A stretch of 44,771 nt of DNA from Phycisphaerae bacterium (GTDB lineage Bacteria; Planctomycetota; Phycisphaerae; Phycisphaerales; SM1A02): NCBI GenBank assembly GCA_002702575.1, contig PAAJ01000003.1, forward strand, positions 1 through 44,771, read 5' to 3'. A model generated the notes under the pieces. The model did no database searches and had not been told where the DNA came from. It saw only the letters and a program-made list of their open reading frames with translations. Below, in pieces: positions 34,234-42,568 of this stretch. How positions within the stretch are numbered: the stretch's first letter is position 1; every line of letters begins with the position of its first letter. The position numbers and the translations under genes were made by a program.

Positions 34234-35006
34234 TCGCCATCCTCAGCGGTCATCCTGTCCAGCGCCTTCTGTCCGATCGATGCGATCACCATCAGGACGA
34301 TGAGCATCATCGCAATGCCGCCAATCAGAACCCAGATGCCCAGGCCATCCGTGACGAATGTCTGGATGTCCTTTGCGCCGGTTGATTGGGCCGCGGCAGC
34401 GAATCCGACTGCAACCGCTGTACGGGGCAGCATCCCGATTGCGGTTGCCAGCGTACACATGCCCAGGCGAACGCCGCAGGCCGCAATGAGCAGATTGGTC
34501 AGGGCGAAAGGAGAGTTTGGCGGAATGCGGATGAGGGCGATGATGATGAAGGTCCGGAATGGACTCCGGCCGATCAACGCTTTTCTGATTGCATCCGATT
34601 TGCGATGTCGTTTCAGAAGCTGTTCCACTCGGCCTCCCGAAATCATCCGAGCCAACGACCAGCCGATCGCGGAAGCGAGTGTGAATCCGATCAGTGCTGC
34701 AGGAAGGCCGATCACGGTACCGAACACCCATCCGCCCAGAATGGCCTGTGCATATGTCGGCAGAAGGCCGAAGCCGGCGGTCAGTGCGAACACGACAACA
34801 TAGATCAGGATGCCGAGAGATCCCTGTTCGGTCAGCCATTCTGAAACCGGCCCGAGTTGTGCAAGCAGAACGAAGCCGAAGATCGCAGGCAGGATCGTCC
34901 ACGCGACAGCCAGCAGTCCTGCAGGGCCTGCATCACGAATGAGTTCGGCTTTCGTCAGTTCGCCGGAGGATGCTTCGGGCTCGAGTTCGCTCGGAGGTGT
35001 TGCCAT
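34224..35006 (-). CDS. TVP38/TMEM64 family (VTT domain) membrane protein
   Basis: This 260-residue protein has about six hydrophobic segments and a VTT/DedA-like core: LTAGFGLLPTYAQAILGGWVFG, the re-entrant motif region, then FIIIALIRIPPNSPFALTNLL with the conserved Arg and Pro residues. Family members include DedA-type and TMEM64 proteins, some of which flip or scramble lipids. The N-terminal 25 residues are acidic and polar. It lies 31 bases downstream of the SGNH hydrolase gene on the same strand and may be the fourth gene of the sigma operon. Confidence 0.88.
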   Translation of the reverse strand: MATPPSELEPEASSGELTKAELIRDAGPAGLLAVAWTILPAIFGFVLLAQLGPVSEWLTEQGSLGILIYVVVFALTAGFGLLPTYAQAILGGWVFGTVIGLPAALIGFTLASAIGWSLARMISGGRVEQLLKRHRKSDAIRKALIGRSPFRTFIIIALIRIPPNSPFALTNLLIAACGVRLGMCTLATAIGMLPRTAVAVGFAAAAQSTGAKDIQTFVTDGLGIWVLIGGIAMMLIVLMVIASIGQKALDRMTAEDGDHL

Positions 35007-35037
35007 CTTCGAATCATAGGGGAAGGATCAGTGGTCT

Positions 35038-35982
35038 TCAGTTCACGCCGGGGTACGGCCGGGCGATCATGCCCTCGGGCTTCCTGGTTTCATAGAGTCG
35101 ATTCCGGACCTCGATCAGATTGAAATCGAAGTCAGCAAGGTCGACATCCTCAAGCTGTTCTGCCAGAAGATCACCCGATTCCTGCACGAGCACGATCAGG
35201 CCGTCCAGTCTGGGATGAAGGTTGTCGTTCTGCATGAATCGCGATCGTGAACCGCTTGGCCATTGCTGTCGTCCGACCACGAATGGTTCATCGGATCGCA
35301 TGTCTTTCACAAGTCGTGACATGCCGAGTACATGCATGTCGGGTCGACTCGCGGCCCATTCCTTCACGCGGGTGTTGAGCAACTCAAGCGTCCCTTTCGA
35401 AGGGACCTGATTTGCGGCCAACATGTAGCCGACGGCATCCGACATATCCGGAAAATCACCGAGGATGACCGGGCACTCGAAGGTATCGAGCATCTCCAGG
35501 CCTTTCTCGAGAAGTTCGAGTCTGGCTTGTTCACCCGCTTTTCCGCTCGGAATGAACCGGCCATCGACATCACGATTGCCATACCCGTACCAGAAGAGAA
35601 AATCCAAGGCGAAGACCAGCGTCGGGTTGAATGCCCTGGCGGCATCCACCTGCTGGGCACCGGCTCGTTGTGGAGACATGAAGAACATGCCATCGCCTTT
35701 GCCCATGATCTCGATGTCGTCGACGGTGACCACTTCCTCGACAATCTCCTTCATCGAAATCGTCTTTGAAGAGAGCATGTTCTCTTCATCCATGTATCGA
35801 AGCAGGATGCCCCAGCCTGAAGTGGCGCTGGCGCCGATGACCGCGATCCGTTCAAGTGGTCTTGTTTGTTTTGGACTGGATTGATGATCCGCAGTCGAGT
35901 CACGTGTGGCAGAAAGCAGTGGGCTGGTGAGCAGAAGGCAGACTGCAAGCACAATGTGATGGGCAGGGCGGATGGAATTCAC
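35038..35982 (-). CDS. Secreted SGNH-hydrolase-like protein
   Basis: This 314-residue exported protein begins with a signal peptide (about 1-25, LAVCLLLTSPLLSA). Block I of the SGNH fold is VIGASATSGWG with the probable nucleophile Ser52, and the C-terminal block V is DNLHP with Asp253 and His256, so the catalytic Ser-Asp-His are visible. The oxyanion blocks are less clear (LDFLFWYG may serve block III). Such enzymes cleave esters on polysaccharides, lipids or small molecules. The start is GTG at 35982, whose GTGA overlaps the stop of the preceding gene. It is the third cistron after a sigma factor gene and a gene of unknown function. Confidence 0.8.
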   Translation of the reverse strand: MNSIRPAHHIVLAVCLLLTSPLLSATRDSTADHQSSPKQTRPLERIAVIGASATSGWGILLRYMDEENMLSSKTISMKEIVEEVVTVDDIEIMGKGDGMFFMSPQRAGAQQVDAARAFNPTLVFALDFLFWYGYGNRDVDGRFIPSGKAGEQARLELLEKGLEMLDTFECPVILGDFPDMSDAVGYMLAANQVPSKGTLELLNTRVKEWAASRPDMHVLGMSRLVKDMRSDEPFVVGRQQWPSGSRSRFMQNDNLHPRLDGLIVLVQESGDLLAEQLEDVDLADFDFNLIEVRNRLYETRKPEGMIARPYPGVN

Positions 35983-36446
35983 AGGTCAATCGCTTCCAGG
36001 CGTGCTCGCCATGGATTTGGAAGTGCATCCGCCACGACAAGAATGGCATCCACCACTTCATCCTCCGGCTGACTCGACAGTTTCACGCCATGATCGACGA
36101 TCGCAATCCCAATCGCCATCAGGTACCAGAGCAGGCCGGCATGTTGTTCATCGGCACGCTTTGCTTCGTGGAATCGTCGCTTCCCGAGACGATGAAGTTC
36201 GCGTAACGCTTCAAGATCGACTGGAGGTCTCAGAAGTGATTTGTTGTCGAATCCTTCAACCGGTGGATCCGCCAGTGTTCGAATGGCCCAGACCTGGCCG
36301 TCTTCGCCCTGCATGCGCAGTGCCAGTGCATCGGCCGGTTTGACAGGTGGTCCGGCGGCCATGCCGAGCAGTCGTGAAATGGTGGCCTGATCCATGTTCG
36401 AATCAGGGTCCGGTGTATCAGGAGACAGGGGTGTTTCGGAGTTCAC
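35979..36446 (-). CDS. Protein of unknown function between sigma factor and SGNH hydrolase genes
   Basis: This 155-residue mostly polar protein has a Pro/Asp-rich N-terminus and the stretch MDQATISRLLGMAAGPPVKPADALALRM written as two parts: MDQATISRLLGM, then VKPADALALRM. One mildly hydrophobic helix follows (LLWYLMAIGIAIVDHG), too short and polar to be a sure membrane span. I do not recognise the family. Start and stop both overlap neighbours by four bases (GTGA), with AGGAG about 9 bases before the GTG at 36446; an ATG at 36395 is an alternative. The position directly after a sigma gene raises the possibility of a sigma-regulating partner, which is inference. Confidence 0.7.
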   Translation of the reverse strand: MNSETPLSPDTPDPDSNMDQATISRLLGMAAGPPVKPADALALRMQGEDGQVWAIRTLADPPVEGFDNKSLLRPPVDLEALRELHRLGKRRFHEAKRADEQHAGLLWYLMAIGIAIVDHGVKLSSQPEDEVVDAILVVADALPNPWRARLEAIDL

Positions 36447-37132
36447 TGGAGGAGGCTCCTGAGATCAGCAAGTTCATCATCAATTCTGCCTTCTTCGGCA
36501 CCATCCATCGAGAGATGGGCCCGTACGGCATCGCGAAATCGTGATGCTGCGGTACGAGCCATGACGGCAGCTCTGGCGGCATCCACACCATGGTCCTGGC
36601 AGCACACGGCATAAGGCTGCTGTTGGATGTGGTGCCTGACGAAGATGTCCCAATGCGACTCGAGGTTTTCCTCCTTGCAGCGTGCGGCGGCTTCCGACAT
36701 GGCATGGCGTACGATGGATGCAGCCCAGGCCTGATCGAAGGCTCGGTAGTGATCTGCAGGATCTTGGAGGTTGGCTTCGGCTTCTTCTGACAGCCCGGCA
36801 CCGCTTCTCTTCTGACGGCGGAACTCCTCCTTGATGTAGAAAATCAGCCCGTTGATCAGCCACCGTCTCAGCCGCTTGTCACTCGTCCGCCATCCCTCCA
36901 GGTAGTCATTCCTGGAGAGACGGTTGGCAAAGAAGCCATTGATGATTTCCTCGGGTTCCCCTGCATTCCGGAAGCTGGATCCGAGCAGATAGATCCGAAG
37001 AGGTTCGGCATAGACTTCCATCAGATGGTGTGCCACGACCCGTCGGCCCTGTTCACCTTCATCCAGGCGCGCAGTGATCCAGGTCATCTGGGTGGCTGGG
37101 AAGGCTTCTTTGCCTCGGTTCTGCTTGGCCAT
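36443..37132 (-). CDS. Planctomycete-type ECF RNA polymerase sigma factor
   Basis: This protein of about 229 residues has the pattern seen in divergent planctomycete ECF sigma factors. Region 2 is about 15-105: TQMTWITARLDEGEQG, EVYAEPLRIYLLGSSFRN, PEEIINGFFANRL and LRRWLINGLIFYIKEEFRRQ. Region 4 lies near 130-210, with a weak helix-turn-helix around DHGVDAARAAVMARTAASRFRDAVRAHL split by two cysteines in YAVCCQDHG. The usual acidic DDxxQ core is reduced to EPEEIINGFF, so core binding should be checked. The start at 37132 has GGAG about 9 bases upstream; an ATG at 37186 would add a poorly supported leader. It heads a coupled operon with the unknown gene and the SGNH hydrolase. Confidence 0.75.
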   Translation of the reverse strand: MAKQNRGKEAFPATQMTWITARLDEGEQGRRVVAHHLMEVYAEPLRIYLLGSSFRNAGEPEEIINGFFANRLSRNDYLEGWRTSDKRLRRWLINGLIFYIKEEFRRQKRSGAGLSEEAEANLQDPADHYRAFDQAWAASIVRHAMSEAAARCKEENLESHWDIFVRHHIQQQPYAVCCQDHGVDAARAAVMARTAASRFRDAVRAHLSMDGAEEGRIDDELADLRSLLQ

Positions 37133-37218
37133 GGCCCTGTGCTCCGCTGCACCACGGTAGGCTCTAGGCGTCTCCCAGACAACCATGGGTCGGTCAGTCG
37201 GCCAGTCGGAGTCTCAAC

Positions 37219-37656
37219 ATGTCTGTACAGGAAGACATCCAGGTGACCTCTGCGGTCTGTATCCCCGGTGAGGAACTCGCCGTGGAGTTCTCCCGATCGT
37301 CCGGTCCGGGAGGGCAGCATGTGAACAAGGTCGAGACCAGAGTGACGCTCTGCTTCAACATCGAGACATCGTCCGTGTTGACCCCGGAGCAGAAGACAAT
37401 GATTCGAGAAGCCTTGTCTTCTCGTATCAACAAGGATGGAATCCTGCGTGTGTCCTGTGAGGAGAGCCGTTCCCAGTCGGTCAATCGTGAACTGGCACGA
37501 GATCGATTTCGGGATCTGCTGAAAAGTGCCATTGCAGTACGGAAAAAAAGGGTGGCTACCAAGGCGACCCGTGCCAGCCAGCGAAAACGTCTTGACAACA
37601 AGCGACGACGAGGAGATGTCAAGAAAGGTCGAGGGGGGAACTGGCAGGGTGAGTGA
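37219..37656 (+). CDS. arfB: Alternative ribosome-rescue factor ArfB (peptidyl-tRNA hydrolase)
   Basis: This 145-residue protein frees ribosomes stalled on mRNA without a stop codon by cleaving peptidyl-tRNA. The GGQ motif is in RSSGPGGQHVNKVETR, and the C-terminal basic tail that enters the mRNA channel is present (KKRVATKATRASQRKRLDNK and on). The length matches ArfB/YaeJ, and the codon-recognition domains of true release factors are missing. Its TGA abuts the TGA of the convergent ppa gene, the two forming the palindrome TGATCA with no base between. Confidence 0.94.
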   Translation: MSVQEDIQVTSAVCIPGEELAVEFSRSSGPGGQHVNKVETRVTLCFNIETSSVLTPEQKTMIREALSSRINKDGILRVSCEESRSQSVNRELARDRFRDLLKSAIAVRKKRVATKATRASQRKRLDNKRRRGDVKKGRGGNWQGE

Positions 37657-38190
37657 TCAGCTCTGGGCTCTGGACTCGTATCGCTTCATGCATTCCTCGA
37701 TGATCCGGTACGACTCCATGCGATCCAGCCAGCCATAGGTGTCCGCAAACTTGCCTTCAAGGTCCTTGTAGATGTGGAAGAAGTAGTCCACTTCCTTCAG
37801 GGTATGGCGAGGCACGTCCTGGAGGCCCATGATTTCGGCCTTCCTGGGATCCGAGACGGGAACTCCCAGAATCTTGTGATCAAGTCCTTTTTCGTCACGC
37901 ATTTCAAGGACGCCAACGGGTCGCACTTCAACAAGCGTTCCAGGGAACGTCGGGCCGTCCAGCAGAACGAGGATGTCGAGTGGGTCGTCGTCCTCGGCAT
38001 GTGTCTGTGGAATGAAGCCGTAGGCCCCCGGGTAATGAACCGGACTGAACAGAGTCCGATCAAGCTTGAAGACGTTCAGAGTCTTGTCGTATTCGTATTT
38101 GTTGGAGCTTCCGCTTGGTATCTCGATGACCGCATTCACGATGGTTGGCGGTTCAGGTCCTGCCGGAAGTTCGAGGTAGTTGAGTGCCAT
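37657..38190 (-). CDS. ppa: Inorganic pyrophosphatase, family I
   Basis: This 177-residue cytoplasmic enzyme hydrolyses pyrophosphate and so pulls biosynthetic reactions forward. The family I signature is complete: IEIPSGSSNKYEYDK, YGFIPQTHAEDDDPLDILVL with the metal-binding Asp cluster, and the closing EVDYFFHIYKDLEGK. The length is normal for a bacterial enzyme. It lies 41 bases downstream of ltaE on the same strand and its stop directly abuts that of arfB. Confidence 0.97.
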   Translation of the reverse strand: MALNYLELPAGPEPPTIVNAVIEIPSGSSNKYEYDKTLNVFKLDRTLFSPVHYPGAYGFIPQTHAEDDDPLDILVLLDGPTFPGTLVEVRPVGVLEMRDEKGLDHKILGVPVSDPRKAEIMGLQDVPRHTLKEVDYFFHIYKDLEGKFADTYGWLDRMESYRIIEECMKRYESRAQS

Positions 38191-38231
38191 GAAAAGGGAT
38201 CCTATCTCAACGGGACATTCTGAAGTCGTGG

Positions 38232-39278
38232 TCAGGCAGGCTGCAGGTTCGAGAGCACCGAGACCATCACATCGATCGCATGATCGATGTCCGAATCATC
38301 CACAGCCAGACTGACCACGGCGCGAATTCGGGATGGGCCGATCGAGAAGACCCGGATTCCCCTTGAATCGAACTCGTTCTGCAGGACGTTTTCGTCCTGT
38401 CCGGGGACGTCAAACATGATGATGTTGGTTTCGACGGATCGGGTATCCAGTACCACCCCCGGGCACTCGGCGAGCGCCTGTGCCAGCCGTGCCGCTCGGC
38501 GGTGATCATCTTCGAGTCGGTCACGATGATGATCAATCGCATGCAATGCAGCGGCTGCAAGCAGGCCGGACTGTCGCATCGCGCCACCGAGCATCTTCCG
38601 GATGCGGGCGATCCTGTGAATGGTGTCTTCGTCACCGACGACAATGGAGCCGACCGGGGCGCCAAGGCCCTTTGAAAAGCATGTCGAGACCGTGTCGAAA
38701 TGAGATGCCCACTCGTCTGGTTGGATACCGGTCGCCGCACACGCATTCCAGAGTCTTGCGCCATCCAGATGGCAACGAAGACCATGTGATTTCGCTTCCG
38801 CCGTGACCTCCCGGATCTGTTCGATCGGCCAGACGGCACCGCCGCCCCGGTTCTGCGTATTTTCGACGACGAGAAGTCTGGAACGAGGGAAATGATGGTC
38901 CTGTGGTCGAATGGCTCTTCGCACATCATCGGCAGTGAACAGGCCTCGTTCCCCATGCATGAAGGCGAACATGCATCCGGAAATCGCAGCGGGTGCACCG
39001 GATTCATACTGGTAGATGTGGCTGGATTCATGGGCCAGGATTTCATCCCCGGGGACGGTATGCGCCCGGATCGCAGCCTGATTGGCCATCGAGCCCGAGG
39101 GGACAAAGCACGCGGCCTGTTTGCCGAAGATCTTCGCACACCGAGCTTGTAGCTCGAGCACAGTGGGGTCATCTCCCAGGACATCATCGCCAAGGGGGGC
39201 CTGCATCATGGCATCCCGCATGGCCTGGGTCGGTTGAGTCACGGTATCGCTTCGAAGATCGATGATTCGCTCGGGCAT
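38232..39278 (-). CDS. ltaE: Low-specificity threonine aldolase
   Basis: This 348-residue PLP enzyme of fold type I splits threonine or allo-threonine to glycine and acetaldehyde. The family start IDLRSDTVTQPTQAMRDAM is present, the PLP lysine is Lys203 in STCFSKGLGAPVGS, and the cofactor Asp is in HLDGARLWNA. The length is normal. No ribosome site precedes the ATG. A strong minus-strand terminator ends just upstream, so its promoter would have to lie in the 23 bases after the T-tract or the gene is reached by read-through. Confidence 0.95.
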   Translation of the reverse strand: MPERIIDLRSDTVTQPTQAMRDAMMQAPLGDDVLGDDPTVLELQARCAKIFGKQAACFVPSGSMANQAAIRAHTVPGDEILAHESSHIYQYESGAPAAISGCMFAFMHGERGLFTADDVRRAIRPQDHHFPRSRLLVVENTQNRGGGAVWPIEQIREVTAEAKSHGLRCHLDGARLWNACAATGIQPDEWASHFDTVSTCFSKGLGAPVGSIVVGDEDTIHRIARIRKMLGGAMRQSGLLAAAALHAIDHHRDRLEDDHRRAARLAQALAECPGVVLDTRSVETNIIMFDVPGQDENVLQNEFDSRGIRVFSIGPSRIRAVVSLAVDDSDIDHAIDVMVSVLSNLQPA

Positions 39279-39301
39279 TCATGCATCATAGAACGACCAT
39301 C

Positions 39302-39338
39302 AAAAAGGCTGACCCCCCGGGAACGTCCCGGGGGGTCA
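39302..39338 (-). terminator. Strong rho-independent terminator after the amino-acid permease
   Basis: Read on the minus strand, TGACCCCCCGGGA and TCCCGGGGGGTCA form a perfect 13-bp stem with a three-base loop, followed by GCC and five T. It lies 141 bases past the permease stop codon. The spacing to ltaE is only 23 bases, so it could also act as an attenuator for that gene. The 141 bases between permease and hairpin show no gene. Confidence 0.92.
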
Positions 39339-39479
39339 ACCTCGCGCAAGGGGGATGAGTCGTGTGTTTGGAGAGAAAGAGTGAAGGCCATTCAGATGCC
39401 CTCACCCTGAACTGCGATCAGCACGGCCTGATCTCACACGTCTGGGAAGAAATGTTCGAAAATGGGTCTGAAGAGGGTT

Positions 39480-41090
39480 CTAGGGCCCGAATTCGGGGTT
39501 TTCTTCGCCATCTTGCTGAGCGGCATGGATGTCCTGGAGGTACTTGGCTGCCAGTGGCGGTGCAATCGCACACCTGAGGGCCATGAGATAGCAGGCCAGC
39601 GACCAGCCAGCTACCGAGGCGATATCCCAGCCAAATGGAATCAAGTTCATGCCACCGTGGCCACCCAGCATCGTGAGTGCGATCAATCCACCCAGAAACG
39701 GCCAGATCCAGATCGATGCCAGGAAGTCGATGCTGTCCCCGGCGGTTTTCTTGATGAGCACGAAGATCAGCGAGCAGCTGCCGAATGAGATGCCGAGCTT
39801 CCACACGACGGACCATCCCGACCAGTAGATCAGCAGCCCACAGATGATGAACGTGATCGGGCAGAGAAGATGTGCCCATGGCAGTCGGAAGGTGAATGGA
39901 TGATCCGGGAATTGTCTGCGAAGCGCGATCACCGCCAACGGACCCATCATGTACGCGAGGATTGCTATTGAGGCCAGAAACGCAACAAGATCCTGCCATC
40001 CGGGGAAAGGCAGGAACAGGAAGAGCCCGATCGGAAAAGAGAGCACCAGAATCAGTCCGGGAGTGCCAAATCGACCGACCCGACCCAGTCGCTTCGGAAA
40101 ATAACCGTCATGAGTCATGCCCATGGCAATTCGCATGCTGGATCCAAGATCGATCAGGCCCGCTCCAAGAGGTGACACGATCGCACCTGCGAAGATCATG
40201 ATGAACAGCCAGGAGGCGCCGAGCGTGATAGCCAGTCCAGCAAGCGGACCAACCTGGTCCTTGAAGGTCAAGGCTGCCCATCCATGAGGAACGCTGGATT
40301 CCCGCATGGCGCCGATGAAGGCCACCTGAATGGCCAGGTACAGAATCATGCAGACAAGGATCGAGCCCACGACTGCGATCGGGATATCGCGCTGTGGCTT
40401 CTTCGATTCACCAGCGGCGACAACGGCATGTTGAAAACCCGTGAACGCGTAGATGACTCCACCGTAGGAGAGCGCATGGAAGATGCCGCGCATGCCATCG
40501 GGTGCGAAGCCGCCTTCCTTGATGTCGTCAAACATGGTCCATTCAAAGGACAGTGACATCAGCGTCACGGAGACCACACCGATGAGAATGATCTTGATCC
40601 AGGTCAGGATGCCATTCACTCTTGCGAACCATTTGATGCCGGTCCAGGTGATGAAGCTGAAGACGGCCCAGAGTCCGGCTGCGACGACGAACCCCTGAAT
40701 GGTGAGCGGATGCGTTCCGTCGGAGGCCTTCGTACTCAACCATGGCAGATAGATCGACGCATACTGGAGTGTTGCCTGGACTTCGGCTGCAATGACGACG
40801 GTGAATGCGAACCATGTGCACAGCGATGTGAGAAAGCCGGTGGTTCGGCCATAGGACAGCAGGGCCAGTCGAGTGATGCCACCATTGAGTGGAAATCGGG
40901 CGGCCACCTCGGCGAAGGTCAACGCGATCATCGCGATCGCCACACCGCCGATGATCCAGGAAATCAGAGCAGCCGGGCCGGCATATTGGACGGCGTAGAG
41001 TGGCCCGAACAACCAGCCTGAACCGAGGATTCCACCGATGGAGGCGAAAAGCAGTCCGATCGTGCCGAGCTGACGATGGTGATTGGCCAT
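39480..41090 (-). CDS. APC-superfamily amino-acid permease
   Basis: This protein of about 536 residues has roughly twelve to fourteen hydrophobic segments. The APC signature begins early: LGTIGLLFASIGGILGSGWLFGPLY holds the GS-type unwound helix, then ALTFAEVAARFPLNGG. YAFTGFQHAVVAAGESKKPQRD matches the conserved GFE-like loop of helix 6 and what follows. Substrate is probably an amino acid or amine, not identifiable here. The start at 41090 gives the usual short N-terminus; an in-frame ATG at 41150 would add 20 residues and neither has a clear ribosome site. It is divergent from the MFS transporter gene 86 bases away. Confidence 0.88.
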   Translation of the reverse strand: MANHHRQLGTIGLLFASIGGILGSGWLFGPLYAVQYAGPAALISWIIGGVAIAMIALTFAEVAARFPLNGGITRLALLSYGRTTGFLTSLCTWFAFTVVIAAEVQATLQYASIYLPWLSTKASDGTHPLTIQGFVVAAGLWAVFSFITWTGIKWFARVNGILTWIKIILIGVVSVTLMSLSFEWTMFDDIKEGGFAPDGMRGIFHALSYGGVIYAFTGFQHAVVAAGESKKPQRDIPIAVVGSILVCMILYLAIQVAFIGAMRESSVPHGWAALTFKDQVGPLAGLAITLGASWLFIMIFAGAIVSPLGAGLIDLGSSMRIAMGMTHDGYFPKRLGRVGRFGTPGLILVLSFPIGLFLFLPFPGWQDLVAFLASIAILAYMMGPLAVIALRRQFPDHPFTFRLPWAHLLCPITFIICGLLIYWSGWSVVWKLGISFGSCSLIFVLIKKTAGDSIDFLASIWIWPFLGGLIALTMLGGHGGMNLIPFGWDIASVAGWSLACYLMALRCAIAPPLAAKYLQDIHAAQQDGEENPEFGP

Positions 41091-41176
41091 TGGCTGGTGA
41101 GTGTAGCAGCGGTCGATGAAGCTTCCGTCGCTCAAGCTTGGTACAGTCATCCCTGTCTTTAATCAGGAGATGGATC

Positions 41177-42565
41177 ATGGCGACCCTTGAAACCGCGAAG
41201 GTAACCGGCCCGGCACCTCGAATGGGATTCGGTCTCGGAAGCCGACTGTCGTTCATGATGTTCCTCCAGTACGCGATCTGGGGCGCCTGGCTCCCCTTGC
41301 TCTATCCGTTTCTGAAGAACTATCGCGGTTTCGAGGATGGACAGATCGGCTGGCTCTTCATGGCTGGCGGTTTCGGCGCCATCCTCGGCCCCTTCATCGC
41401 CGGTCAGGTCGCCGACCGTCTGTTCAATACCGAGAAGTTTCTCGGTCTGAGTCACATTGCCGGTGCGATCGTCGTGTGGTTCCTGGGTGACGTCACGAAT
41501 TTCTGGATCTTTCTCGGCCTGTCGCTGCTCTACTCGGTCATCTACGCACCGACGATCGCGCTGACCAATTCGCTGGCCTTCCATCACATGCCGGATCGAG
41601 ATCGCGACTTCGGCTGGGTGCGTCTCTGGGGAACAGTTGGTTGGATTGTTGTGGGGATTGGCATCGGCCAGTGGCTCCTGCACATGCATACGCCTGCAGA
41701 TGGCACCATGGCGGAGGCGACCTTGATGCAGTCACAGGGCATGCAGGATGCCTTCAGGCTCAGTGCGATCCTTGGTGTCTTGATGGGTCTCTACTGCTTC
41801 ACTCTGCCGAAGACACCACCTCAGAAAGGCGAGGAAGAATTCGCACTGCTCGAGACTGCGCGGGAAATCAAGCGAAATCCGCTGCTGATCCTGTTCCTGC
41901 TGGCCATTCCGGTGAGCATGATCCACCAGTTCTATTTCGTCTACACATCACAGTTCATCGGGGAGTACCAGAACAACTTCAAGGGATTTGAAGAGTCCAT
42001 CAACAGCATCTTCGGTGTTGGTGGCGGTGGCTTGATGACGATTGGACAGATGTCCGAGATCGTCGTGTTGTTTCTGATTCCGTTCATCGCGGGCAAGTGG
42101 TCCAGGAAATCGTTGCTCGCGATCGGGCTGATTGCCTATGCCCTCCGCATGTTCCTGTTCTCTCAGATTACCTGGTTGAATACCACGCTCGGGATTCCAG
42201 ATGTCGTCATCCTCATAACCGGTGTCACGCTGCATGGTCTCTGCTTCGGGTGCTTCATCTTCGTGGCGTTCATGGTTGTCGATGAGGAGACGACGAAGGA
42301 TGTCAAGGCGACGGCTCAGAATCTCTTCAATCTCGTGATCGTCGGTGTCGGCATCGTGCTCGGAAGCTACATCGCCAACAATGTCATGGGGCCACTGACC
42401 ATGGTGGAAGTGATGAAGGACGGTCAGCCTGTCATGGAGAACGGCGCAGCGGTCATGGAACGGGACTGGTCACTGCTCTTCTCGGTCCCGATGTATGCGG
42501 CATTGGCTTGCCTGGCGATCCTTCTGGCCTTCTACCCACGAAGCAAAAAGCATGTTGCCGGTTGA
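41177..42565 (+). CDS. MFS transporter, nucleoside:H+ symporter (NupG) type
   Basis: This 462-residue membrane protein has twelve hydrophobic segments. The start SRLSFMMFLQYAIWGAWLPLLYPFL and GQIGWLFMAGGFGAILGPFIAGQVADRLF fit the NupG/XapB nucleoside transporter family. FGWVRLWGTVGWIVVG and QSQGMQDAFRLSAILGVLMG are further family segments. The substrate is inferred to be a nucleoside; some planctomycete relatives may carry other solutes. AGGAG about 7 bases before the ATG at 41177 sets the start; the in-frame ATG at 41138 would place the ribosome site inside the gene. Its stop is 3 bases from the stop of the convergent hydrolase gene. Confidence 0.87.
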   Translation: MATLETAKVTGPAPRMGFGLGSRLSFMMFLQYAIWGAWLPLLYPFLKNYRGFEDGQIGWLFMAGGFGAILGPFIAGQVADRLFNTEKFLGLSHIAGAIVVWFLGDVTNFWIFLGLSLLYSVIYAPTIALTNSLAFHHMPDRDRDFGWVRLWGTVGWIVVGIGIGQWLLHMHTPADGTMAEATLMQSQGMQDAFRLSAILGVLMGLYCFTLPKTPPQKGEEEFALLETAREIKRNPLLILFLLAIPVSMIHQFYFVYTSQFIGEYQNNFKGFEESINSIFGVGGGGLMTIGQMSEIVVLFLIPFIAGKWSRKSLLAIGLIAYALRMFLFSQITWLNTTLGIPDVVILITGVTLHGLCFGCFIFVAFMVVDEETTKDVKATAQNLFNLVIVGVGIVLGSYIANNVMGPLTMVEVMKDGQPVMENGAAVMERDWSLLFSVPMYAALACLAILLAFYPRSKKHVAG

Positions 42566-42568
42566 TGT

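Noticed and set aside
38267-39193. 308-codon frame overlapping ltaE on the same strand
   Set aside because: It is the +1 shadow of ltaE, rich in Ser/Pro/Arg, while the ltaE frame carries every expected motif.
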